DNA from: Hyphomicrobiales bacterium
GTDB taxonomy: Bacteria; Pseudomonadota; Alphaproteobacteria; Rhizobiales; OSC116
NCBI GenBank assembly: GCA_002401855.1
Contig: NVUH01000014.1
Coordinates: forward strand, 1-64,000
Direction: 5' to 3'
DNA: 64,000 bases
Shown: piece by piece, positions 52,973-61,081 of the stretch
Position numbering within the stretch: the first letter of the stretch is position 1
Layout of the letters: each line of letters starts with the position of its first letter
Program-made: the position numbers and the translations under genes
Notes under the pieces: model-generated
Seen by the model: only the letters and a program-made list of their open reading frames with translations
Database searches by the model: none
What the model was told of the DNA's origin: nothing

Positions 52973-54025
52973 TTACTCATAAAAAGTAACAGTCTTACGT
53001 AGTAAATTTGAATATTTATAAATGTCTTCCAGCCTATCAATCGGTTGTCGCACTTCTTCTTTATCTTCATTAACCGTAATGCTTATATATTTTTGCACCG
53101 TATTAAATCTCAACCTACATATTGGTTTTCGGTTGTTATCATCGAGCAATACACCAAAATAACTTTTTGTATCTCGCGCCGAAACACGCTCCAAATCAAC
53201 CACCTCAGCCATAATAGCCTGCACAATCATAAACCCTTTTAATTCATCCTCAGTGGTTACTATTCCATCCCCGACAACATCGTCAATTTCACTAGCAACA
53301 AGCTCCGCCTCCTGGTCAGGCGTAATAGCCGATTGCAATCTATCATTCAGTTTATCGTTCAAAAACCTTTTCAAGGCCTTTCTAATAATTTGCTCAAATT
53401 GCTCTTTTACCTTTTGAGTTTTCTGTCCTGCATAAACTTGAGATGTTAAAAAATCACAAAATTTAGGGTCTGGGTCAACAAATTGAACCTCAATAATGTC
53501 CTTTATTTTATTCAAATATTTCAAATCACTTGCAGCATTTACGATTGAATCAATATCAAAACTTTCCTTAGTAAGTTTTGCAATTTCACGCGCCACATGA
53601 TTGTCCAAATTATCAAGCTGCAAAGTCAAAAACGGCTCTTCATCCATCTTATTCTTAGCATCTACATCCGAGTAAAATTTATATGTCTTACCGTTAGTTA
53701 AAATTGCCACCCGCGCGGTTGTATTGGTAAAATAACGAAACAATTGCGCAGCATGCTTTAAACTAAGATCATCATTATATGGCTTGCACTCAATGATAAT
53801 CTGCACAGCACCATTCACTAACAATGCATAGTCAACCTTCTCACCTTTCTTAAGGTGGGTGTCGGCGGTATACTCAGGTATCACCTCACCAACATCAAAA
53901 ACATTATAGCCCAATACTTGCTGAATAAACGGCAACACAAGTCCCTGCTTGGTGGCATCCTCACTTATAAAATGCGCCGCTTGTTCTTTAGATTTTTTCG
54001 CCAATGCCTGCAATTTTTCCAACAT
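52973..54025 (-). CDS. type I restriction R-subunit N-terminal-like nuclease
   Basis: A 350-residue protein matching the HSDR_N_2 group: QGLVLPFIQQVLGYNVFDVGEVIPEY at the N-terminus, then the PD-(D/E)XK nuclease core (EKVDYALLVNG, IIIECKPY). The helicase motor and the M and S subunits of type I systems are missing. The C-terminal half is helical and ends in a beta-rich part. Stand-alone proteins of this type occur widely in prophages; an anti-phage or exclusion role is plausible but unproven. It lies beside the repressor, where lysogen-expressed genes are common. Confidence 0.8.
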   Translation of the reverse strand: MLEKLQALAKKSKEQAAHFISEDATKQGLVLPFIQQVLGYNVFDVGEVIPEYTADTHLKKGEKVDYALLVNGAVQIIIECKPYNDDLSLKHAAQLFRYFTNTTARVAILTNGKTYKFYSDVDAKNKMDEEPFLTLQLDNLDNHVAREIAKLTKESFDIDSIVNAASDLKYLNKIKDIIEVQFVDPDPKFCDFLTSQVYAGQKTQKVKEQFEQIIRKALKRFLNDKLNDRLQSAITPDQEAELVASEIDDVVGDGIVTTEDELKGFMIVQAIMAEVVDLERVSARDTKSYFGVLLDDNNRKPICRLRFNTVQKYISITVNEDKEEVRQPIDRLEDIYKYSNLLRKTVTFYE

Positions 54026-54111
54026 ATAACCACCCTCATAAGTAATTGTTAGTTTCTAATCACAACCTTAGCTTTGCAAAAATCACCAGTCAAATCAAGT
54101 GATTCTACCAA

Positions 54112-54186
54112 GGTAAGTAAAAATGGGTAATGTGGGTAACTTTATTTTCTCTTTTTTTATTGACCTAAAGAACAGTTCAAGTTACC
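54112..54186 (+). promoter_or_regulatory. promoter and operator cluster of the rightward operon
   Basis: Three GGTAA half sites (54112, 54126, 54135) and one inverted TTACC (54182-54186) surround a -35-like TTGACC at 54160-54165. GGTAACTT (54135-54142) and AAGTTACC (54179-54186) form a perfect inverted pair spanning the promoter, the second overlapping the expected -10 region. The decamer at 54135 is identical to one beside the cro start. Confidence 0.6.
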
Positions 54187-54223
54187 TTTAGTTAAAATAA
54201 ACCCACCAAACGAGGCAAAACTT

Positions 54224-54487
54224 ATGTCACCCTATCTATCAGATCAAGACGCAATCACCCGCTACAAAGCCATTTACACCCGCCGTAGCTTACAATTCAT
54301 CAACACAGGCGAAGGCTCATCACTACAACTAGCCCTACTGGCATACAACAACATCAACATTATAAAACGCGCCAAAAACCCCAAGCGCATCGACATAGCC
54401 ACATTAAACGGCCGTCTTTTCATCCGCCTAACCCGCGCCCACACCCGCAACACCCTAACCACCAAATTAAACCGCCAAGCGGCCTAA
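54224..54487 (+). CDS. unknown small protein, first gene of the rightward operon
   Basis: An 87-residue, strongly basic protein (IIKRAKNPKRIDIATLNGRLFIRLTRAHTRNTLTTKLNRQ). The first gene after the operator cluster. A nucleic-acid-binding role is possible from charge alone; no family recognised. Confidence 0.6.
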   Translation: MSPYLSDQDAITRYKAIYTRRSLQFINTGEGSSLQLALLAYNNINIIKRAKNPKRIDIATLNGRLFIRLTRAHTRNTLTTKLNRQAA

Positions 54488-54521
54488 CCCAAAAACACAC
54501 CCACCAACCAAAGGAAAAAAC

Positions 54522-54779
54522 ATGCAAACCCAAGAAATTAAATTCGGCAATTTAGTAAAAGACACAGTTACAGGCTTCGAAGGCATAGTCACAGCGCTAG
54601 CGCAATATGCCACGGGCTGTAATCAAGTGCTAGTCCAACCAACAATCGATAAAGACGGTAAGTGGGTGGATCTTCACTGGTTCGATATCGAGCGCATTGA
54701 ATTAGTCAGCAATGGAAAATCAATCAAAACATCCCCCACAGGCGGCGCACGGCACTCAGATAGCCCACCAACCCGCTAA
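54522..54779 (+). CDS. small phage protein with VTGFEGxVT motif
   Basis: An 85-residue protein beginning MQTQEIKFGNLVKDTVTGFEGIVTALAQYATGCNQ. The KDxVTGFxGxVT...TGC pattern recurs in many phage and prophage proteins of unknown function. AAAGGA precedes the ATG. The last ~20 residues (KTSPTGGARHSDSPPTR) look unstructured. Confidence 0.7.
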   Translation: MQTQEIKFGNLVKDTVTGFEGIVTALAQYATGCNQVLVQPTIDKDGKWVDLHWFDIERIELVSNGKSIKTSPTGGARHSDSPPTR

Positions 54780-54837
54780 CCCCATACCCCGAAGGGCGCA
54801 CCCGCCCCCTCACCCAACCCAATCAGAAAGCAATATT

Positions 54838-55245
54838 ATGCCCGAATTTGTATATTCAGCCAACGGCGAAACATATCATGTGGAGCTACAATTAGTCGCC
54901 AAGGAATTCGTAAGCCAAGGCTATAACGATGGGCAAATCGTCACAATATTTCGCGCTGAAAAAATCAATTTCAAACATAAAGACGTTTTCCCACATAGCA
55001 GTGTCGACAGCATGGTTTGTGAAATATCTGAATCAGTCGAATTTCATTTCGAGGGAAATAGTGTCGAAAAATACTTGAAAGATATGGATGGTGACAAAGT
55101 CCAACAGCTTGAACAACACATATTAAATTGGTTCGATAAAAACATTGCTCAACCAGAATTTTGGAGCGTGGAAAATATCAAGGAATTTGAAATTAAGTTT
55201 AACCAGAATGATTTATCGCAAGGTATTTACGAGGCATTATCATGA
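54838..55245 (+). CDS. unknown protein, paralogue of the 56456 gene
   Basis: A 135-residue acidic protein starting MPEFVYSANGETYHV. It shares with the gene at 56456 the FVYS start, a mid (K/P)(H/R)(H)KD segment, and the end pattern HI..W(F/L)D.N..QP.F..V.NIK. Its stop overlaps the start of the Spo11-like gene by four bases (ATGA), so both are made together. No family recognised. Confidence 0.65.
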   Translation: MPEFVYSANGETYHVELQLVAKEFVSQGYNDGQIVTIFRAEKINFKHKDVFPHSSVDSMVCEISESVEFHFEGNSVEKYLKDMDGDKVQQLEQHILNWFDKNIAQPEFWSVENIKEFEIKFNQNDLSQGIYEALS

Positions 55246-56150
55246 AAATCAAATACGAAAATTTCAATTTCCGCGCCAAAGCAATCGATACAATCGAACG
55301 CGCTAATACCATCATTGATGAAATGGCCGCAGAAGGTTACACCCTCAGCTTGCGCCAACTATATTATCAATTTGTCTCAAAAGATTGGATAGAAAACACC
55401 GAGCGCAGCTATAAAAACCTAGGCGAAATAATTTCAAAAGGCCGCTTAAATGGCGATATTTCATGGCATGCAATTGAAGATCGCGGCCGCTCCTGTCGAA
55501 TTTGGAGCAGTCAAGAAAGCATACCAGATATAATAGATAAGCTTTGGTATTCAATCATTTTTGATTGGTGGGGCAGACAAGACAATTATGTCGAGGTTTG
55601 GGTCGAAAAAGATGCCCTAAGCGGTGTTATCAGCCAACCTTGCAATGAATATCGAGTGCCATACATGGCCTGTAAAGGCTATATGTCATCATCCGCCGCA
55701 TGGGAGGCAGGCCAACGCTTCAAAACCCAACAAGAAAACGGTAAAAATTGCGTCCTGATCCACCTTGGCGACCATGACCCTTCGGGCATAGATATGACCC
55801 GCGATAACGGCGATAGACTGTTTCTATTTTCAGAAAACAATGTCGAAGTAAGGCGCATAGCCCTAAATATGTCGCAAATCCGCCAATACAATCCACCCCC
55901 AAACCCCGCAAAACTTTCCGACAGCCGCTCAAACGAATATGTAAGGCAATACGGCGATTCATCATGGGAGCTAGACGCGCTAGAACCGCGCATAATGGCA
56001 AAGCTGATTGAGGATGAAATCAAATCTCTAATCGATTTCGAAATTTGGGAATCAACCAAGGCCGAAGAAGTAAAAAACGAAGACATCTTAAAAAATCTTT
56101 CCAACAATTGGCCTGACGTACAAGACTTTTTAGCAACATTGGAAAATTAG
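55242..56150 (+). CDS. Spo11/Topo VI subunit A-like protein (Mini-A type)
   Basis: A 302-residue protein. An N-terminal 5Y-CAP-like motif LSLRQLYYQFV holds the candidate catalytic tyrosine Y42 (Y41 adjacent). A Toprim-like domain follows, with glutamate E122 (VWVEKDALSG) and the acidic pair D177/D179 (LGDHDPSGID). This combination is diagnostic of the Topo VI-A/Spo11 superfamily. No subunit B ATPase gene is nearby, as in the mobile-element Mini-A group. It could cut or nick DNA in replication, recombination or defence. Coupled to the gene before it. Confidence 0.8.
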   Translation: MKIKYENFNFRAKAIDTIERANTIIDEMAAEGYTLSLRQLYYQFVSKDWIENTERSYKNLGEIISKGRLNGDISWHAIEDRGRSCRIWSSQESIPDIIDKLWYSIIFDWWGRQDNYVEVWVEKDALSGVISQPCNEYRVPYMACKGYMSSSAAWEAGQRFKTQQENGKNCVLIHLGDHDPSGIDMTRDNGDRLFLFSENNVEVRRIALNMSQIRQYNPPPNPAKLSDSRSNEYVRQYGDSSWELDALEPRIMAKLIEDEIKSLIDFEIWESTKAEEVKNEDILKNLSNNWPDVQDFLATLEN

Positions 56151-56153
56151 ACA

Positions 56154-56459
56154 ATGACCGATTTCAGCACCTATACCGACAATCAAATTTGCGCCATGCT
56201 CAGCGCCGCGCCTATTGACAGAAATATTCGAGGTTTCGACCCCCGCCCTCCCAATTACAATTGGGTCAAAGACGATGGTTTCTGTTTCAGAATGCAAAAA
56301 CAATATAACATGTTTAGCCTCGCACCAGTAACCCGAACATCCTGCCGATGGGTAATATTTTCATTAAATAAAAACGGCGCGCATTTCATATCCAAAAACA
56401 CAAACCTAAATCGCGCCACCCTAGAATGCTTCCTACAAATCCACGAGGCCGAACAATGA
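56154..56459 (+). CDS. small unknown protein of the rightward operon
   Basis: A 101-residue protein (MTDFSTYTDNQICAMLSAAPI ... RMQKQYNMFSLAPVTRTSCRWVIFSLNKNG). It starts three bases after the Spo11-like stop and overlaps the next start by four bases (ATGA). No family recognised; tight coupling suggests a shared function. Confidence 0.6.
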   Translation: MTDFSTYTDNQICAMLSAAPIDRNIRGFDPRPPNYNWVKDDGFCFRMQKQYNMFSLAPVTRTSCRWVIFSLNKNGAHFISKNTNLNRATLECFLQIHEAEQ

Positions 56460-56881
56460 CAGATTTTGTATATTCAATCGACCAAATTAACTGGTTCAAT
56501 TCAGCCACAGCCGTACACAAAAACCTAACCGATGTGCAGAGTGACCACATTAAAAGAAACGGCCTCATCCTATATAAAGGCGAACATTATAACCCACGCC
56601 ATAAAGATATTCTAACCGACAATTTCATGGTGGAGCTAGCCGAATTAATCGACAGCTACGCTAGACGGTTCACAGGCGAACAACCTGAATCCACCATCGG
56701 CTACCTCGAAGAAATAACCGACCAATCCGCCCCAGAATTTAAAAAACATATAGTCGCATGGCTAGATGGCAATGTCGATCAACCCTCATTTATGGGCGTT
56801 GATAACATAAAAATCATCAACCCAAACCCAATGAGCGAACAAAACGCCATATGGTTTGACAATGAATTGGCAGAAATATAA
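56456..56881 (+). CDS. unknown protein, paralogue of the 54838 gene
   Basis: A 141-residue acidic protein starting MTDFVYSIDQINWF. Shared features with the 54838 product are the FVYS start, GEHYNPRHKDIL against AEKINFKHKDVF, and the end HIVAWLDGNVDQPSFMGVDNIKI against HILNWFDKNIAQPEFWSV. The two copies flank the Spo11-like gene. Coupled to both neighbours. Confidence 0.65.
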   Translation: MTDFVYSIDQINWFNSATAVHKNLTDVQSDHIKRNGLILYKGEHYNPRHKDILTDNFMVELAELIDSYARRFTGEQPESTIGYLEEITDQSAPEFKKHIVAWLDGNVDQPSFMGVDNIKIINPNPMSEQNAIWFDNELAEI

Positions 56882-57381
56882 TGAAATTCAAATCAAAATA
56901 CAAAAACCAATGCACCTGCGGCATGACCCAAATTCTTAATTTTTGCGATAAATGTCAACTTGCCGAGTGGGAGGCCTCACAGAATCTCGCCATAAGAATG
57001 CTAGTAAATGCATTAACATCCAAGATGAAAGAAAAACTGCTTAATAAAATGCATCACGGCTGTGGCGGTTGGGATAACCCAGAATGGACCATTGACCAAA
57101 TAAAACAAGCCATCATCCATCATGTCGAAAAAGGTGATTTCATAGACGTTGCCAACCTTGCTGCATTTGCGTGGAATCGAGACGAAGGTGACAGCCAAAA
57201 CTTTAATATTGGCGATCAAGTGAAAATAACCGACAAACCCAAATCAAAATATGGCACTGTTTTTACCGTCACAGCGTTATTGGATGGTAGCCACCCATAT
57301 CACATCAGAAGTCTATCAGGCCTAGTCGGCGGTAGTTTCAAAGGCTCATCTCTAAAACTGCACAAAAAAGCACAACAATAA
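56881..57381 (+). CDS. unknown protein with zinc-knuckle start and KOW-like end
   Basis: A 166-residue protein with two CxC/CxxC pairs at the N-terminus (CTCGM, CDKC), a helical middle and a C-terminal barrel-like stretch (NIGDQVKITDKPKSKYGTVFTVTALL) similar to KOW/SH3-like RNA- or protein-binding modules. It starts at the last base of the preceding stop codon. Function unknown. Confidence 0.6.
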   Translation: MKFKSKYKNQCTCGMTQILNFCDKCQLAEWEASQNLAIRMLVNALTSKMKEKLLNKMHHGCGGWDNPEWTIDQIKQAIIHHVEKGDFIDVANLAAFAWNRDEGDSQNFNIGDQVKITDKPKSKYGTVFTVTALLDGSHPYHIRSLSGLVGGSFKGSSLKLHKKAQQ

Positions 57382-57384
57382 CCC

Positions 57385-57564
57385 ATGCCCAAAAAACAGG
57401 TCACATTAAATCGGATAGATAAAAACTTGGCGACAATCGCCGAGGGCATAACTCTACATCCAGATTTAGACCTGTGGCCGTATTTCGATCTATTAGAGGC
57501 CGAACGCCAAAAACACCTAGATCGCCCCAACAGGCTTAAAGAAGCACTAAATCGCGTCAAATAA
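57385..57564 (+). CDS. small 59-residue protein overlapping the integrase end
   Basis: A short frame starting MPKKQVTLNRIDKNLATIA, rich in Leu and charged residues, helical. It begins three bases after the previous gene stop and overlaps the convergent integrase gene by 18 bases. Its close spacing and sensible composition support it as the last gene of the operon. Confidence 0.5.
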   Translation: MPKKQVTLNRIDKNLATIAEGITLHPDLDLWPYFDLLEAERQKHLDRPNRLKEALNRVK

Positions 57565-58920
57565 CCCGTCATCATATTCAATCGTCATAGAGCCCAACAG
57601 CTTAGCCCTATATTCAATACTGCCCCGCTCACCATATCGCGGCCTATCCTTTGGGTCACTATGCCCCATCAGCATATCACGCATTTCATCATCAATCCCC
57701 GCCTCAATCATCCTATCTTTAAAGCTATGCCGAAAGCTATAAATAGAATGCTTGTCCGATTCCATCAATTTATTGTCACGTAAATATTTATTTGCCGCCG
57801 CCGAATATCTATCTGGCTCACCAAAATAATCCCCAATACCCAACTTTCTAATCAAAGCAAATGCCGCCAACGAAACCCCACCAAGCGGTATTTTCCGCAC
57901 GCTGGAATGGCTCTTAGTCTCAAAGCCCTCACCATCAGCACTAACCGCCCGCCCCTCAACCGAAACATATGGCACAGCACAATCAATAAAAATATTCTCA
58001 GGCAATATGTTGCAAATCTCAATATGCCGCATGCCCGTTTCAACCATGGCCATAGTAATCAACCGCGCAGGCAAATTAAGCCCCACAAGCTCTTTAGGCG
58101 CTTGCAGCAGCTCAGCAATCCATTCAGTGCTAAAAGGCGGCCTAGGCGTATAACTGTCACCATCAAATTTCAAATCATCAAACGGGTTAGTCAGTTTATA
58201 AATGCCAAAATGCTTATGATATCGTTTAAAAATTGTCGACATAGTGCCAATTTCACGGTTCGCCGCCCCAACCGAAAGCCCCGCGCCACTCACATCTAGC
58301 ACCCGCCGCCTAAAATGATCTTGATATTTAAGCGCATCTTCACGCTCAATTTCAGATATCGGCAAATCACCACAAATAGTAATAAATGTATCAATAATCC
58401 GCTTATGCCCAGTTTTCCACCTGTGGCGCTGGGCTTTGTTCTTATTCTTAATCGTAGTCGCCATTATCTTGTCGGTGTATATTTTTAAAATACCGCTCAT
58501 CACCTGCAATGGCTGTTCTGCCAGCCCAAGCACTGCACTAGTGGCAATGCGGCTTTTAATGGCATTGCCTTCAAGCATTTCAATACGCTGCATCACAGCG
58601 TCTATATCCAACCCTTTTATAAGCTCATCACGTGGCTTATATTGAATATTCATGGATTTAGCCCGGGCAATCACCCGATCATAGTTAGCCTCAATACTAT
58701 CGCGGCTAACCCCACCCTTTAAATCATTCCAATAATCATCATCAGCCGCCGCCATTAAATCGCGCCGCTTCATTGCCACGGCCAAATCACGGGTTTTCAG
58801 GCTCACCCGCCGAGGCTTTTTCCCAAGCTGGTCATGCAGCAAAGTCGGTATTTCTCGCCGATAATACCAAATTCCATCACGCTCAAATAGATATAATTCT
58901 GGGTTTCCCTCAATCCTCAT
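57547..58920 (-). CDS. int: tyrosine-type phage integrase
   Basis: A 457-residue site-specific recombinase. The N-terminus (LYLFERDGIWYYRREIP, LKTRDLAVAMKRRDLM) is the DUF6538-like arm-binding part seen in alphaproteobacterial phages. The catalytic domain shows the arginine in ETGMRHIEICN, the HxxR-type box in SFRHSFKDRM, LMGHSDPKDR and the nucleophile tyrosine in RPRYGE. It lies 163 bases from the tRNA-Glu and should integrate and, with an excisionase, excise the phage there. An obvious excisionase gene was not identified. Confidence 0.95.
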   Translation of the reverse strand: MRIEGNPELYLFERDGIWYYRREIPTLLHDQLGKKPRRVSLKTRDLAVAMKRRDLMAAADDDYWNDLKGGVSRDSIEANYDRVIARAKSMNIQYKPRDELIKGLDIDAVMQRIEMLEGNAIKSRIATSAVLGLAEQPLQVMSGILKIYTDKIMATTIKNKNKAQRHRWKTGHKRIIDTFITICGDLPISEIEREDALKYQDHFRRRVLDVSGAGLSVGAANREIGTMSTIFKRYHKHFGIYKLTNPFDDLKFDGDSYTPRPPFSTEWIAELLQAPKELVGLNLPARLITMAMVETGMRHIEICNILPENIFIDCAVPYVSVEGRAVSADGEGFETKSHSSVRKIPLGGVSLAAFALIRKLGIGDYFGEPDRYSAAANKYLRDNKLMESDKHSIYSFRHSFKDRMIEAGIDDEMRDMLMGHSDPKDRPRYGERGSIEYRAKLLGSMTIEYDDGLFDAI

Positions 58921-58958
58921 GGTACGCTATCCCCTCAAATACTGTACAAAAACATCAC

Positions 58959-58974
58959 AAAAAATATCACAATT
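58959..58974 (+). repeat. candidate integrase arm-type site, right
   Basis: AAAAAATATCACAATT, identical to 19703-19718. Two more copies of the shorter core TCACAA flank it (58955-58960 and 58979-58984), giving three TCACAA boxes within about 30 bases of the integrase start region. Confidence 0.55.
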
Positions 58975-59083
58975 AATGTCACAAAATATTCAAAATAGCA
59001 AATTGGAAGATTTTTAAATCTGACTTAAGTCAGATTAACGGTTTTATAACAATAACTTACGTCATTTCATAAAACCGTCTCAA

Positions 59084-59097
59084 TGGTACGCCCTAGG
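59084..59097 (-). repeat. attR (tRNA-side copy of the core)
   Basis: TGGTACGCCCTAGG, the CCA end, acceptor and start of the T stem of tRNA-Glu. The phage lies on the 3' side, so the tRNA gene stays whole after integration. Confidence 0.85.
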
Positions 59098-59158
59098 GGA
59101 ATCGAACCCCTCTTTCCAGAATGAAAATCTGGCGTCCTAACCGATAGACGAAGGGCGC
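59084..59158 (-). tRNA. tRNA-Glu (anticodon TTC)
   Basis: A 75-base tRNA with encoded CCA. Acceptor GCGCCCT pairs with AGGGCGT (first pair G-U). The D arm begins TCGTCTA, the anticodon loop TTTTCAT lies between GCCAGA and TCTGG and reads UUC, and the T loop is GGTTCGATT. It is the phage integration target and is intact. Confidence 0.95.
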
Positions 59159-59257
59159 ATCTTGTTGAGACAGGTGTTTTAATAAGGCCGTTGGCTCCTA
59201 ATTGCAAGCCCGAAAATATCATAATCTCACTTATTCACAAGATTGGATTTAATCGAC

Positions 59258-61078
59258 TTAATAATGAATTGCCGCAACATCAATTAGTTGCAGTTGTACA
59301 CTCTCCCGCCCTTGCCATCTATTGACTTTTAAATTTCCTACAAAATGAAAAGCTTTTCCACCGTGATTGGTCAATAATTTTGTCATACCATTCTCTTCAG
59401 CACCAAAAGCAATGGCATCGAGCTTAGAGCCATCGGCTGAGCGCAGGCTTAATTTTAAATGACCTTTGCCAATGATTTTGGCAAAACCGATATGATGCGA
59501 AGGAAACGCAAATACCGGTCGCGCATTACCTGTGCCATATGGCTCTAAAGTTTCTAATGTCCGTAATAATTTCATATTGGCCGCACTGGCGGTGAGCGCA
59601 CCATCTATTTTAAGGCTGGTATGTTGGCGAGCAGTGATAACATCAGCGCTTAGTTCTGCCTCCATAAAGGCACGAAATTCAGCTAGCTGATCTTCTTTAA
59701 TGCTCAATCCAGCCGCCATTGCATGGCCACCGCCTTTTATAATCAATTTTTTCTCAACGGCTTTTTGAATGGCAGCGCCTAAATCCACCCCAGGGATAGA
59801 GCGGCCAGAGCCTTTACCATCCGTCGCATCAAAACCAATCACAATGGTCGGACGGTTATATTTTTCTTTAATCCGCCCCGCAACAATGCCAATAACGCCT
59901 TGATGCCACGCAAAATCTGATACGATAATCACATTGGGTAAATCGTCATTAATTTCCTGCTCGGCCTGATAATAAGCCGCATCCAATACATTCTTCTCTA
60001 TGGTTTGGCGGTCTTGGTTATAACCATCAAGCCTCAACGCAATTGAATTGGCTTCGTCTTTATCCCGCGTCGACAATATCATACTGCCCAAACGGCTATT
60101 ACCCACGCGGCCACCCGCATTGATGCGCGGGCCAATGATATAACCCAAATGATAGGCTTCAATTTTACCAAAAATTTGCGCCGCTTGCGCAAGTGACTCA
60201 ATGCCAATATTGCCAAATTTAGCCATCACCTTAAGCCCTTGATTGACAAACGCTCGATTAAGCCCGGTGAGTGAAACCACATCACAGACCGTGCCCAAAG
60301 CCACCAAATCCAACATATTCATTAGATTGGGCAATTGCTTGGCAGCAATACCATGTTTTTCGCGCAACACGCGGTTAACGGCCACCAAAGTGACAAACAC
60401 CACCCCACAAGCCGCTAAGTGACCTAAGCCACTCATATCATCCTGTCGGTTGGGATTGATCACCGCTAACACTTCGGGTAATTTTTCTTCGGCCATATGA
60501 TGATCAAGAATGATCACATCTAAACCTTTATCAGTGGCATATTTCATCGGCTCATAAGCCAACACGCCGCAATCGACAGTGACAATCAGCTGACAGTCTT
60601 TCCTCGCTAGATCATCAACCGCTGCAATCGATGGCCCATAACCTTCAGCTTGACGATCTGGAATGTAGAATTCTGGGCGAATAAATTTTTCGGTTCCATC
60701 TTTATGTAGATCAATTAAATCATCAACAAAACGCAAAATCAATGCCGTCGATGTCGCACCATCAACATCATAATCACCAATAATGCCGATTTTTTGCCCC
60801 TGCATAATGGCATCAGAGATACGCATGGCTGCAAGCTCCATATCTTGCAATATATAAGGATCAGGCATTGCCGCGCGCAATGTTGGCGTTAGATAATTCT
60901 CAATCTCATCAAATTCGACGTTTCTACCCGCTATGGTGCGCGCTAATATTTCTGGGATGTCAAATTTTTGCGCAATGGTGATGGCCTCTTCGGCATGATC
61001 CAACCGTGCCACCCATTTTTGACCTAGGTGAGATTTTTCAACATCTAAAAAATATTTACTAGCAATTGTCGATGGCAT
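59258..61078 (-). CDS. recJ: single-stranded-DNA exonuclease RecJ
   Basis: A 606-residue DHH-family 5'-3' exonuclease for recombination and repair. Motifs are IGDYDVDGATSTALI (motif I), TVDCGV (motif II), LDHHMAEE (DHH, motif III) and the DHHA1 motif GGGHAMAAG in the C-terminal half. The length is normal. Only three bases separate it from the upstream carbonic-anhydrase-like gene, so they are one transcript. Confidence 0.95.
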   Translation of the reverse strand: MPSTIASKYFLDVEKSHLGQKWVARLDHAEEAITIAQKFDIPEILARTIAGRNVEFDEIENYLTPTLRAAMPDPYILQDMELAAMRISDAIMQGQKIGIIGDYDVDGATSTALILRFVDDLIDLHKDGTEKFIRPEFYIPDRQAEGYGPSIAAVDDLARKDCQLIVTVDCGVLAYEPMKYATDKGLDVIILDHHMAEEKLPEVLAVINPNRQDDMSGLGHLAACGVVFVTLVAVNRVLREKHGIAAKQLPNLMNMLDLVALGTVCDVVSLTGLNRAFVNQGLKVMAKFGNIGIESLAQAAQIFGKIEAYHLGYIIGPRINAGGRVGNSRLGSMILSTRDKDEANSIALRLDGYNQDRQTIEKNVLDAAYYQAEQEINDDLPNVIIVSDFAWHQGVIGIVAGRIKEKYNRPTIVIGFDATDGKGSGRSIPGVDLGAAIQKAVEKKLIIKGGGHAMAAGLSIKEDQLAEFRAFMEAELSADVITARQHTSLKIDGALTASAANMKLLRTLETLEPYGTGNARPVFAFPSHHIGFAKIIGKGHLKLSLRSADGSKLDAIAFGAEENGMTKLLTNHGGKAFHFVGNLKVNRWQGRESVQLQLIDVAAIHY

Positions 61079-61081
61079 ATT

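Larger units (their letters stand above)
19608..59097. mobile_element. integrated HK97-like siphophage prophage at tRNA-Glu
   Basis: The element is bounded by copies of the tRNA-Glu 3' end (TGGTACGCCCTAGG at 19608-19621 and 59084-59097). It encodes a tyrosine integrase beside the tRNA, repressor/Cro regulators, a replication module and complete packaging, head, tail and lysis genes. Tape measure, tail chaperones and no sheath gene indicate a long non-contractile tail. The tail gene order resembles that of rhodobacterial gene transfer agents and related phages. No disrupted essential gene was seen, so it may be inducible. Confidence 0.93.
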
